Source: Eubacteriales bacterium
GTDB taxonomy: Bacteria; Bacillota; Clostridia; Christensenellales; MB2-83
NCBI GenBank assembly: GCA_018385275.1
Contig: JAHAZM010000042.1
Coordinates: forward strand, 1 to 39,381
DNA length: 39,381 bases
Direction: 5' to 3'
Below are positions 7,366 to 15,196 of the stretch, piece after piece. Made by a program: the position numbers and the translations under genes. The notes beneath the pieces are model-generated. The model was given only the letters and a program-made list of their open reading frames with translations. It made no database searches and was not told the DNA's origin. The stretch's first letter is position 1; each line of letters begins with the position of its first letter.

Positions 7366-9102
7366 TTAGGCTCCGATATGGGCGGCCTGTACGCCGGCGT
7401 CGCGCATGATGCGCGCTTCGACGGCTTCGTCCTGCCGGTAATTATCTTCAAAAATCAGGTCCGGGTGGTGCTCGTCGCAAAGCTCCGGCATCGGCAGATC
7501 GGGCTGGACCAGGGATTTTTCCGCATAGTTGCCCGCGATGCGGTGCCGGTCTCCTTTGTAGATGTAGTTCCGGTGACTGGCGCGGATCACGTTGTTGCGC
7601 ACCGTGAAGCCCTGACAGCCGTTGTCCAGATAGATCGCGCCGTAATCGTTGTTGACTTCGGAAATATAATTCCCCTCGACGAGCAGACCGTCCATGCGGC
7701 CCAGCATATAAATGCCGCCGCCGTCGAAAAGCACGTTCATCACGTCGTAAATGCGATTGTTCGTGATCCGGTTGCCCGTCAGACGGTTGGCCAGCTCCGC
7801 GCCGCCCCAGGCCCAGCCCCAGCCGAAACTGATACCCGAGTAGGGCATATGCGCGATGGTATTATGCGTAAACACCGTGTTGCGGACGTATCCGGCGCAG
7901 AGACCGACGCCGGCGGCGTAAGAATCCACGCCGATGTGCTCGATCAGATTGTTTTCGACCAGATTGCCGTCGGCGTAGAGGTCGCTTCCGATCCGCTCCG
8001 GATGACGGTCGATATTCTTGAAAGCCCCGATCGTCACCGCCGTGCCTGCGCAGTCGCGGAATAAGCAACGGCTCACGCGGCAGTCCCGGGCCGCCCGTCC
8101 CAGATGGAGGCCGCCCGTCCCGAGATGCAGGAACGAGTCGTTTTCAAAAACCACGCCGCGGCAGAAATCGCCCCGTATCGCGGCGGCCGGCGCGATCCAG
8201 TTGCGCTCGTCCCAGCGCGTTTCGGCGCTGACGGCGCGTCCTTTGCGGAAATTTGCCTGGATCGTCACCAGCCCGTCGTCGGCCGCGCTCTGCAGCCAGG
8301 TCGTGCCCGTGAAGGTCAGCCCGCGGAAAGTCATGTTTTCCGCGCCGTCCAGGATCATAAGCGCCTCCCCCGTGCCGAGGAGACACTCCGCCGCGTTCAG
8401 GTCGACGCCTTCGCGCGGAATGGCGAAAACCTCGTCGGTCCGGCTGTTGAAGCACCATTCTCCCGGCTCGGTCAGAAACTCGAGCGCGTTCTCCAGCGCC
8501 CGGAACTGTCCCGGCTCGGCCGGCGCGCCGCCGAGGGAGGCGGTCTCCATATACGTCCGCCAGCCCGGCTGCTTCATACGCAGCAGATAACCGCTTTTGG
8601 TATGCTCCAGAGAGCGCCCGCCGATGCGCGGCTGGTTCCAGTAGTTGATCAGCACCGCTTCGACGTCGCGTGGACTGACGAGACACGGCAGATTTTTCTC
8701 CGAAAAGAGGATCCCTTCGTCGGTGAAAGCCACCGCCGTGAGATTTTTGGACTTGGCGCGGATCGCGCGTTCGCCGTTGATGAAAAGATCCCGGCTGCGC
8801 AGCGGCGCGTTCAGCTCCGTCCGCCAGATGTTGCGCAGCTCGTCGTGCTTCGTCCAGCCCGTGAGGCGGATCGCGCCGATCAGCCTCGGATGCGCGCCGT
8901 CGGCGGCGGCCCAGGTCTGACCGCTGTTTTCGGGTCCCAGCTTCAGCGGTTCGCTCAGGAAATAATCGCCTCCGGCGATCTGGACGCTCTCCGCGTGATG
9001 CTCCCGCGCACGGCACGCCGCGGCTGCCGGCGAGGCGACGGCTTTTTCCGGCGTCAAGCCGTCGAAAGCGTCGTTCCCGTTCGGATCGAGGTATATTTTC
9101 AT
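7366..9102 (-). CDS. Right-handed parallel beta-helix repeat protein (putative polysaccharide-acting enzyme)
   Basis: Frame of ORF 7366-10041, true start at ATG 9102 (MKIYLDPNGNDAFDGLTPEKAVASPAAAA) with RBS aaaggag. Repeats such as LVEGNYISEVNNDYGAIYLDNGCQGFTVRNNVIR. Confidence 0.85.
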   Translation of the reverse strand: MKIYLDPNGNDAFDGLTPEKAVASPAAAACRAREHHAESVQIAGGDYFLSEPLKLGPENSGQTWAAADGAHPRLIGAIRLTGWTKHDELRNIWRTELNAPLRSRDLFINGERAIRAKSKNLTAVAFTDEGILFSEKNLPCLVSPRDVEAVLINYWNQPRIGGRSLEHTKSGYLLRMKQPGWRTYMETASLGGAPAEPGQFRALENALEFLTEPGEWCFNSRTDEVFAIPREGVDLNAAECLLGTGEALMILDGAENMTFRGLTFTGTTWLQSAADDGLVTIQANFRKGRAVSAETRWDERNWIAPAAAIRGDFCRGVVFENDSFLHLGTGGLHLGRAARDCRVSRCLFRDCAGTAVTIGAFKNIDRHPERIGSDLYADGNLVENNLIEHIGVDSYAAGVGLCAGYVRNTVFTHNTIAHMPYSGISFGWGWAWGGAELANRLTGNRITNNRIYDVMNVLFDGGGIYMLGRMDGLLVEGNYISEVNNDYGAIYLDNGCQGFTVRNNVIRASHRNYIYKGDRHRIAGNYAEKSLVQPDLPMPELCDEHHPDLIFEDNYRQDEAVEARIMRDAGVQAAHIGA

Positions 9103-9125
9103 AAAAAACTCTCCTTTTTTATCGG

Positions 9126-10013
9126 CTAAGAAAAAATCACGGCACGCGCGCAGCGGCTGCGAACGGCCTCCAGCTCCCGGGGTCCGCTCTTTTCCGACGC
9201 GATGACGTAAACGGGTCGGGTCGCCAGGAATTCCGGCGTCGGCGCCAGCGGCAGCGAGGTGTAGACGATCCGCCCGTCGTTGCGCAGATAGTAGCCGGCG
9301 AGTTCGGCCGTCGCGCCCTGGTCGATCAGCAGATTGACCAGACGCGGACTCATATCCGTGGCTTTCATCGCCTCGGCTACGGTGCGGACCGAAAGCAGTA
9401 TCGCGGTCACGCCGGCCAGCCGCTCGGTGTACTCGGCGGCTTCCCGCGTCCCGACGAAAGCCGCCATCTCCCGGGTGCCCTTCGGCAGAACGGGCGGCGG
9501 TTCCTTGGGGAGAAGCAGCTTTTCCGCCAGCGAAAGATAATTGGCGTTGGCGTAGTTTCCCGCTGTTCCGATTACACGGAACCGGCAGCGCTCGCGCCGC
9601 AGCGCGCCGACGGCGTAACGAACGGCGGCGGAATTGTCGACCAGCAGCAGATCGTCTTCGGTCAGATCGCGGCTCACGGCGTCGGCGGCCAGAGCGGCGC
9701 GTTCCATCAGCGCCGTTTTGGTTCCGCACAGGACAGGACCGCCGTCGGGGCTGAACAGCCCGAAAAGCCGTTCCATGGCCTCCCGGCCTTCCGCCGTCAG
9801 ACTGACGCCGGCACGGCAGGAGGAAATCAGACGTCCGGCGCGCAGTTCCTCGAGAATGTCCCGGGTCTCCCGCTCCGTCAGCCCCGTGGCCTCGCCGAGC
9901 GCGCGCCGTCCCATCGGGCTCAGGACCGAAACGGCCCTCAGCAGCCCGTAGCGCGTCATCAGCGATTTTACGGCGGCTTTGTCCGCTTTTTTCAAGGCGT
10001 CGATCAGTTCCAT
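9126..10013 (-). CDS. CggR/SorC-family sugar-binding transcriptional regulator
   Basis: 295 aa; N-terminal MELIDALKKADKAAVKSLMTRYGLLRAVSVLSPMGRRALGEATGLTERETRDILEELRAGRLI resembles the CggR HTH; C-terminal SorC-like effector domain. Confidence 0.75.
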   Translation of the reverse strand: MELIDALKKADKAAVKSLMTRYGLLRAVSVLSPMGRRALGEATGLTERETRDILEELRAGRLISSCRAGVSLTAEGREAMERLFGLFSPDGGPVLCGTKTALMERAALAADAVSRDLTEDDLLLVDNSAAVRYAVGALRRERCRFRVIGTAGNYANANYLSLAEKLLLPKEPPPVLPKGTREMAAFVGTREAAEYTERLAGVTAILLSVRTVAEAMKATDMSPRLVNLLIDQGATAELAGYYLRNDGRIVYTSLPLAPTPEFLATRPVYVIASEKSGPRELEAVRSRCARAVIFS

Positions 10014-10019
10014 GGCAAT

Positions 10020-10048
10020 AGAATAGCACGGAAAAAGACAAAAAGCAA
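10020..10048 (-). promoter_or_regulatory. Putative promoter for the CggR-like gene
   Basis: Minus strand TTGCTT (10043-10048), 17-nt spacer, TATTCT (10020-10025); -10 ends 6 nt before the ATG. Confidence 0.5.
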
Positions 10049-10067
10049 ATGGTAATTAAAAAAACAT

Positions 10068-10096
10068 TTGACTAAAAAAGCGCGGTACTCTATAAT
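10068..10096 (+). promoter_or_regulatory. Sigma-A promoter for rpmH
   Basis: TTGACT (10068-10073), 17-nt spacer, TATAAT (10091-10096). Confidence 0.85.
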
Positions 10097-10146
10097 AAAA
10101 AGGCTATTTTGCGACTTGATTATTATTCCGAAAGGATGAGGAAAAC

Positions 10147-10281
10147 ATGTTAAGAACATATCAGCCCAAGAAAAGACAGAGACACAAGGTTCACGGTTTC
10201 CGCGAGAGAATGAAGACCAAAAACGGCCGCAACGTGCTGGCTCGGAGAAGAAGAAGAGGCAGAAAGCAGCTTACGGTCTGA
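10147..10281 (+). CDS. rpmH: 50S ribosomal protein L34
   Basis: 44 aa [47 protein letters not shown] aaagga. Too short for the ORF track. Confidence 0.98.
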   Translation: MLRTYQPKKRQRHKVHGFRERMKTKNGRNVLARRRRRGRKQLTV

Positions 10282-10320
10282 CGGAGAGACGCCAGATGCG
10301 GCGTGAGCCGCACCGTGAAA

Positions 10321-10377
10321 GCCCGAAAGCTGTTCCGCCCTGTCGGGGAGGAGGCTCTTCGGGCGTTATGCTTTTTT
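10321..10377 (+). terminator. Possible attenuator/terminator between rpmH and rnpA
   Basis: GCCCGAAagc...ctcTTCGGGC stem followed by gttatgCTTTTTT. Confidence 0.5.
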
Positions 10378-10402
10378 ACGGATCCGCGAAAGGAGGAGGC
10401 AG

Positions 10403-10780
10403 GTGAAGAAGCGTTACAGCCTGAAAAAACGGCGTGATTTTCAGAAAGTATATCGCCGCGGGACGGCTGTCGCGTCCAAATACTGCGTCCTCATCAGCAG
10501 CCGTAGCCGTTTCGGCATGCTCAAGGTCGGTTTTTCCGCCAGTAAAAAGATCGGCAACAGCGTCCAGCGCAACCGGGCCAAGCGCCTTATGCGCGAGGCG
10601 TTCCGCGCCGAAATGGCCAACCTGCGCACCGACCGGGCCTATATCGTGGTGGCCAGAAGTCCCATCGTCGAGGCGAATATGGAGGAGGTCAGATGCGCGC
10701 TCCGCTCCCTGATGGAGAAGAGCGGCGTTCTGGTGGAGAGGCATGAAGAAGTTCCTGCTGGGCCTGCTGAAACTGTATAA
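10403..10780 (+). CDS. rnpA: Ribonuclease P protein component
   Basis: 125 aa; [13 protein letters not shown]... [27 protein letters not shown]. Confidence 0.97.
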   Translation: MKKRYSLKKRRDFQKVYRRGTAVASKYCVLISSRSRFGMLKVGFSASKKIGNSVQRNRAKRLMREAFRAEMANLRTDRAYIVVARSPIVEANMEEVRCALRSLMEKSGVLVERHEEVPAGPAETV

Positions 10781-10952
10781 AAAATACCTGTCGCCGGTCA
10801 TGCCTGGCGCCTGCCGTTTTATTCCGACCTGCTCGGAGTACGCCCGTATCGCCATCGAACGGTACGGCGCGCTGAAAGGCGGCTGGCTCGCCTTCAAACG
10901 GCTTTGTCGCTGCAATCCGTTTTTTAAGGGCGGATACGACCCCGTGCCGTGA
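10743..10952 (+). CDS. yidD: Membrane protein insertion efficiency factor YidD
   Basis: 69 aa; [49 protein letters not shown]; overlaps the 3' end of rnpA. Confidence 0.96.
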   Translation: MKKFLLGLLKLYKKYLSPVMPGACRFIPTCSEYARIAIERYGALKGGWLAFKRLCRCNPFFKGGYDPVP

Positions 10953-10975
10953 ACGGCGGCTGAAAGAGAGAGATC

Positions 10976-11959
10976 ATGGACTTTATTACCAATTTTTTTG
11001 TCGGCGCTATGGACTGGGTGGCCGGACTGGTCGGCAGTTACGGCTGGACTGTCGTGATCGTGACGATCATCCTGCGTTTGATCCTGTCCCCGTTGGATTA
11101 CAAGACCCGCAAGGATACCCGCCGTCAGCAGAAGATGATGGCCCTGATGCGGCCCGAGCTTGACGTCATCGAGAAAAAATACAAGGATAATCCGACGAAA
11201 CTCAACAAAAAGCGTCAGGAGATCTACGAGAAATACAAATTCAATCCCATGAGCATGATGAGCGGCTGCATCCTGCCGATGATCCTGCAGTTCGGTCTGC
11301 TGATCCTGTTTTTCGACGCGTTCCGCTCCCTGATGTACCGCGAAAGCTTCAAAATGATCGAGCTTCTCAGCGCCGGACAGCCCTTTGAGACGGAGGGTTG
11401 GCTTTGGGTGCGCAACGTCTGGCAGCCGGATACCACCTCGGCCAGCATCATCCCCAATATGAACTCGATGTATACGGCGATCCAGAACGCTTTCCAGAAG
11501 AATTCGTCCTGGGCGTCGGATTATATCACGACTTTTAAAGACGCTTACGGCGATAACGCCGTGAGAGAATTCGCGCTTGCGTACGAAGCGCTTTATACCA
11601 ACGCCACCGGCGCGGTGGGCTCCGTTTTCCCGAGCGGTCCCAACGGCTACTATATCCTGCCGATCCTGGCCGGAGCGACGACCCTGCTCAACGCTTACAT
11701 CAATCCGACTCAGCCGCAGGGCGGCGCAGAGGCGTCCGGAACCGGGAAAATGGATTCCGGCAAGATCATGACGTGGATGTTCGCCGGTATCGCCGTCTTC
11801 TTCTGCTTGAACAACAACGCGGCGTTCGGCATTTACTGGTTGACCAGCAACCTTGTCGCTACCGGCAACAGCTTCGTGATCAACCGCATACTGGACAAAA
11901 AGGAAAAACAGGCGGCCGCGGCTGCGCCCGGGGACGCGAAAGGAAGTATAACAAAATGA
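10976..11959 (+). CDS. yidC: YidC/Oxa1 family membrane protein insertase
   Basis: 327 aa; position after yidD; SYGWTVVIVTIILRLILSPLDYKTRKDTRRQQKMMALMRPELDVIEKKYKDNPTKLNKKRQEIYEKYKFNPMSMMSGCILPMILQFGLL. Confidence 0.95.
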   Translation: MDFITNFFVGAMDWVAGLVGSYGWTVVIVTIILRLILSPLDYKTRKDTRRQQKMMALMRPELDVIEKKYKDNPTKLNKKRQEIYEKYKFNPMSMMSGCILPMILQFGLLILFFDAFRSLMYRESFKMIELLSAGQPFETEGWLWVRNVWQPDTTSASIIPNMNSMYTAIQNAFQKNSSWASDYITTFKDAYGDNAVREFALAYEALYTNATGAVGSVFPSGPNGYYILPILAGATTLLNAYINPTQPQGGAEASGTGKMDSGKIMTWMFAGIAVFFCLNNNAAFGIYWLTSNLVATGNSFVINRILDKKEKQAAAAAPGDAKGSITK

Positions 11960-12573
11960 AAGTCGTGGAAATGGAAGGGAAAACAGTGGATGAGGCGGTC
12001 TTTTTCGCTCTCAACGCCATTGATTTGCCGATCGAAAAGGTCAATATCGAAGTCCTGAACGCCGAGAGCAAGGGCGGCTTTTTGGGCATCGGATCCCGCA
12101 AAGCCCGGGTCCGCGTCAGCGAAAAACCGCGCATGGGCGGCGAAACGCTGGATTTTCTCAACGAACTGTTTGAGAAGATGAACATGGACGTCGCGACCGA
12201 CGCCGTCATCGAGGACGAAACTCTGCTGGTCACGATCACGGGCGAGGATGCCGGCGCGCTGATCGGGTATCGGGGAGAAACGCTCGACGCCCTGCAGTAT
12301 CTGGCTTCGTTGGCTACTAATAAAGAAAAGAAAGAATACCAGCGGATCCTGATCGACGCCGAGGGTTATCGCGGCAAACGCCGCGCCGCGCTGGAGGGCC
12401 TGGCCCGGAAAACGGCCGCCCGCGTTCGCCGCACCGGACGTCCCGCGTCCATCGAGCCGATGAATCCGTACGAGAGACGGATCCTTCACTCGGCGCTGCA
12501 GAGCAATCCTTACGTTACGACGCAGAGCGAGGGCGAGGAGCCGGATCGCCACGTCGTCGTCATTCCGAAATAA
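11956..12573 (+). CDS. jag: RNA-binding protein Jag/KhpB (Jag-N, KH, R3H)
   Basis: 205 aa from ATG 11956 (ATGA overlap with yidC); ESKGGFLGIGSRKARVRV; DAGALIGYRGETLDALQYLASLATNK; R3H NPYERRILHSALQ. The ORF track starts it too early. Confidence 0.95.
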   Translation: MKVVEMEGKTVDEAVFFALNAIDLPIEKVNIEVLNAESKGGFLGIGSRKARVRVSEKPRMGGETLDFLNELFEKMNMDVATDAVIEDETLLVTITGEDAGALIGYRGETLDALQYLASLATNKEKKEYQRILIDAEGYRGKRRAALEGLARKTAARVRRTGRPASIEPMNPYERRILHSALQSNPYVTTQSEGEEPDRHVVVIPK

Positions 12574-12587
12574 CAGCCGGAAAACCG

Positions 12588-12622
12588 ATCCCCGCGGAAC
12601 AACTCCCGCGGGGATTTCTTTT
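12588..12622 (+). terminator. Intrinsic terminator after jag
   Basis: ATCCCCGCGGaacaactcCCGCGGGGATTTCTTTT. Confidence 0.85.
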
Positions 12623-12644
12623 ATTGTTTCCGACCGGAAAAGGA

Positions 12645-12681
12645 ACAAAAAAACGGGAACAGCCTCCTGCTGTTCCCGTTT
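12645..12681 (-). terminator. Intrinsic terminator after ldh
   Basis: Minus strand AAACGGGAACAGCaggagGCTGTTCCCGTTTTTTTG. Confidence 0.85.
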
Positions 12682-12693
12682 GGTTTGCGCGCT

Positions 12694-13650
12694 TCAGAAA
12701 GTCAGCGATGCGATGGTCTTTTTCAGAACGTCCGCGCTGTGAAGGAGCTGCTCTTCTTCCTGCTTGGTCAACGGCGGCGTGATCGTGCGGACCAGACCGT
12801 GCGCGCCGACGACGGCCGGCACGCTCAGACACACGTCATGCATGCCGTACTGTCCGTCCATCAGCGAGGAAACCGCCAGGATGGAGTTGGAGTCGCCGAG
12901 GATGGCCTTGCAGAGATGGTTGGTCGACATGGCGATGGCGTAGTAGGTCGCGCCTTTCAGCGAGATCACGTCCGCTCCCGCGGTACGCATATCCGACTCG
13001 ATATGAGCCAGATCCGTTTTCCCGCAGGCGTTATGATTGCGGCAGATATGCGTGCAGTAGTTCTCCATCGGCATACCGGCGATGTTGGTCAGAGACCAGG
13101 GGATCATCGAAGAGTCACCGTGCTCGCCCAGTACGTAGGCGTGAACGTTCTGCGGGCTGAGACCGACGTGAATGGCCAGCTTCGTGCGCAGGCGGCTGCT
13201 GTCGAGTAGCGTACCCGTGCCGATGACCTGGGAAGCGGGCAGGCCGGAGTATTTGATCGTGGCGTACGTGATGATGTCGACGGGATTGCTGACGACGACG
13301 TAAACCGCCTCGGGCGCGTAACGGACGACCTGCGGCACGACCATGCGGGCGATGTTGACGTTGCCCTGCGCCAGATCGATCCGGGACTGACCGGGCTTAC
13401 GGGCCGAACCGACGGTCACGACGACGATGTCGCTTCCTTCCGTGTCCGGATAATCGCCGTCATGGATGCGGACGGGTCCGCAGAACGGCGTGCCCTGCAT
13501 GATGTCTTTGGCTTCGCCCATGGCTTTGTTCTTATTGATGTCCACGAGGACGATTTCCGAACAAAAGCCGCTCAAAGCCAGCGTGTATGCAATCGTGGCG
13601 CCGACGTTGCCGGCGCCGAGAATGGTGATCTTGTTGGGTTTTGCGCTCAT
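12694..13650 (-). CDS. ldh: L-lactate dehydrogenase
   Basis: 318 aa; ITILGAGNVGATIAYTLALSG; VSNPVDIITY; VLGEHGDSSMIPWS. Confidence 0.93.
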   Translation of the reverse strand: MSAKPNKITILGAGNVGATIAYTLALSGFCSEIVLVDINKNKAMGEAKDIMQGTPFCGPVRIHDGDYPDTEGSDIVVVTVGSARKPGQSRIDLAQGNVNIARMVVPQVVRYAPEAVYVVVSNPVDIITYATIKYSGLPASQVIGTGTLLDSSRLRTKLAIHVGLSPQNVHAYVLGEHGDSSMIPWSLTNIAGMPMENYCTHICRNHNACGKTDLAHIESDMRTAGADVISLKGATYYAIAMSTNHLCKAILGDSNSILAVSSLMDGQYGMHDVCLSVPAVVGAHGLVRTITPPLTKQEEEQLLHSADVLKKTIASLTF

Positions 13651-13721
13651 GCTGTTTTCTCCTTGAAAATCCTTACCGCTGAAAAAACCGAATTTCCAGC
13701 ACTATCATTTTTACGATAATC

Positions 13722-13750
13722 AGTATATCACCACCCCCATGTTTAGGCAA
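13722..13750 (-). promoter_or_regulatory. Putative promoter for ldh
   Basis: Minus strand TTGCCT (13745-13750), 17-nt spacer, TATACT (13722-13727). Confidence 0.6.
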
Positions 13751-13758
13751 CCGAAATT

Positions 13759-13794
13759 ATTTTTTGTCGGAAAACGTCCTGCCGACGAAAAACA
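13759..13794. repeat. Inverted repeat between the divergent ldh and paaK promoters (candidate operator)
   Basis: TTTTTTGTCGG-aaaacgtcctg-CCGACGAAAAAC, near-perfect palindrome lying between the two -35 boxes. Confidence 0.5.
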
Positions 13795-13804
13795 AAAAAT
13801 CATT

Positions 13805-13832
13805 TTGATAAAAATAGGTCTTGTGCTATAAT
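13805..13832 (+). promoter_or_regulatory. Putative promoter for the paaK-ior operon
   Basis: TTGATA (13805-13810), 16-nt spacer, TATAAT (13827-13832). Confidence 0.65.
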
Positions 13833-13883
13833 AAATTGAAAAACTCTGTTTGATACTTTAAGAAGTTTGGAAGGATGGGAAAA

Positions 13884-15185
13884 ATGATCTGGAACCCGAA
13901 AATCGAACAAATGGGGCGTGACGAGATGACCGCCCTGCAGACGGCGCGGCTCCGCGAAACGGTCGCGCGGCAGTATCGGAACGTCCCGTTTTATAAGGAA
14001 CGCTTCGACGCGATCGGGCTGGCCCCGGAGGATATCCGCTCGCTGGACGATCTGAAGCTGATTCCCGTTACGACGAAAGAGGACCTGCGCAATAATTACC
14101 CGGACAAGCTTTTCGCCGTACCGCGCCGCGAGATCGTCCGGATCCACGCCTCGACCGGCACGACGGGCAAACCCACGCCCGTCGGCTATACGCGCGCCGA
14201 TCTCGACATGTGGTCGGAATGCATGGCGCGTCTCATCAGCATGGCCGGCGTCACCGCCGACGACACGGCTCAGATCTCGTTCGGCTACGGCCTGTTCACC
14301 GGCGCGCTGGGCTTGCATTACGGTTTGGAAAAAGTCGGCTGCTCCGTCATCCCGATCTCGGCGGGCAACACCGAGCGTCAGATCATGATGATGCAGGATC
14401 TGGGCTCGACGGTCCTGATCAGCACCCCGTCCTATGCGCTTTATATCGCCGACACGATGGAACGCCTCGGGATCGGCAAAGACACGATCCGCCTGCGCGT
14501 CGGTCTGTTCGGCGGCGAAGGTTCCACCGAGGAGATGCGCGCCGCTATCGAGGACAAACTCGGTATCCTCGCCACGGAGAACTACGGTCTGAGCGAGGTG
14601 CTCGGCCCCGGCGTCTCCGGCGAGTGCGCCTGCAAGAACGGCATGCATATCTGCGAGGATAATTTTATCGTGGAGATCGTCGATCCGGAAACCATGCTCC
14701 CCGTGCCCGACGGCGAGTGGGGCGAGGTCGTCATCACGCCGATCCACCGCGAGGGGATGAGCCTTCTGCGCTATCGCACGCGCGATATCAGCCGCATCAT
14801 GCCGGGCGAATGCCCCTGCGGCCGCACCTCCAGGCGCATGCAGAAACTCCGCGGCCGCACCGACGACATGCTCATTATCCGCGGCGTCAACGTCTATCCG
14901 TCCCAGATCGAGGGCGTGCTCATCGGCATGGACGGCATCGGACCGCATTACGAGCTCGTCGTACACAATCACCGCACGCTCAACAGCCTCGAGGTCCGCG
15001 TGGAGCCGACGGACGAGACGATGCTCGTCGACTACGGCAGGCTGATCGAGATGCAGAAACGCATCCGCGCCAATCTGCGCACCGTCCTCAATATCGACGC
15101 CGACATCAAGCTCGTCGAGCCGCATTCGCTCAAGCGCTTCGAGGGCAAAGCCCGCCGCGTCACCTTCGTCAACGACGAGGACTGA
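13884..15185 (+). CDS. paaK: Phenylacetate--CoA ligase family protein (first copy)
   Basis: Start at ATG 13884 preferred over 13875 because GGAAGG then has proper spacing and the paralog also begins MIWN. IHASTGTTGKPTPVGYT AMP-binding motif; DDMLIIRGVNVYPSQIE. Confidence 0.93.
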   Translation: MIWNPKIEQMGRDEMTALQTARLRETVARQYRNVPFYKERFDAIGLAPEDIRSLDDLKLIPVTTKEDLRNNYPDKLFAVPRREIVRIHASTGTTGKPTPVGYTRADLDMWSECMARLISMAGVTADDTAQISFGYGLFTGALGLHYGLEKVGCSVIPISAGNTERQIMMMQDLGSTVLISTPSYALYIADTMERLGIGKDTIRLRVGLFGGEGSTEEMRAAIEDKLGILATENYGLSEVLGPGVSGECACKNGMHICEDNFIVEIVDPETMLPVPDGEWGEVVITPIHREGMSLLRYRTRDISRIMPGECPCGRTSRRMQKLRGRTDDMLIIRGVNVYPSQIEGVLIGMDGIGPHYELVVHNHRTLNSLEVRVEPTDETMLVDYGRLIEMQKRIRANLRTVLNIDADIKLVEPHSLKRFEGKARRVTFVNDED

Positions 15186-15196
15186 GGAGGGGAGTC

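Noticed and set aside
5377-8064. 895-aa plus-strand ORF
   Set aside because: It lies antisense to the ABC-F and beta-helix genes, which have clear motifs; it is a long spurious ORF typical of GC-rich codon usage.
7366-10041. Single 891-aa minus ORF
   Set aside because: Its N-terminal part is an out-of-frame reading of the CggR-like gene (Arg/Gly-rich). The real protein starts at 9102, with an RBS.
10321-10377. T-box or riboswitch between rpmH and rnpA
   Set aside because: No T-box or other recognisable aptamer motif; a simple hairpin plus T-run is the more economical reading.
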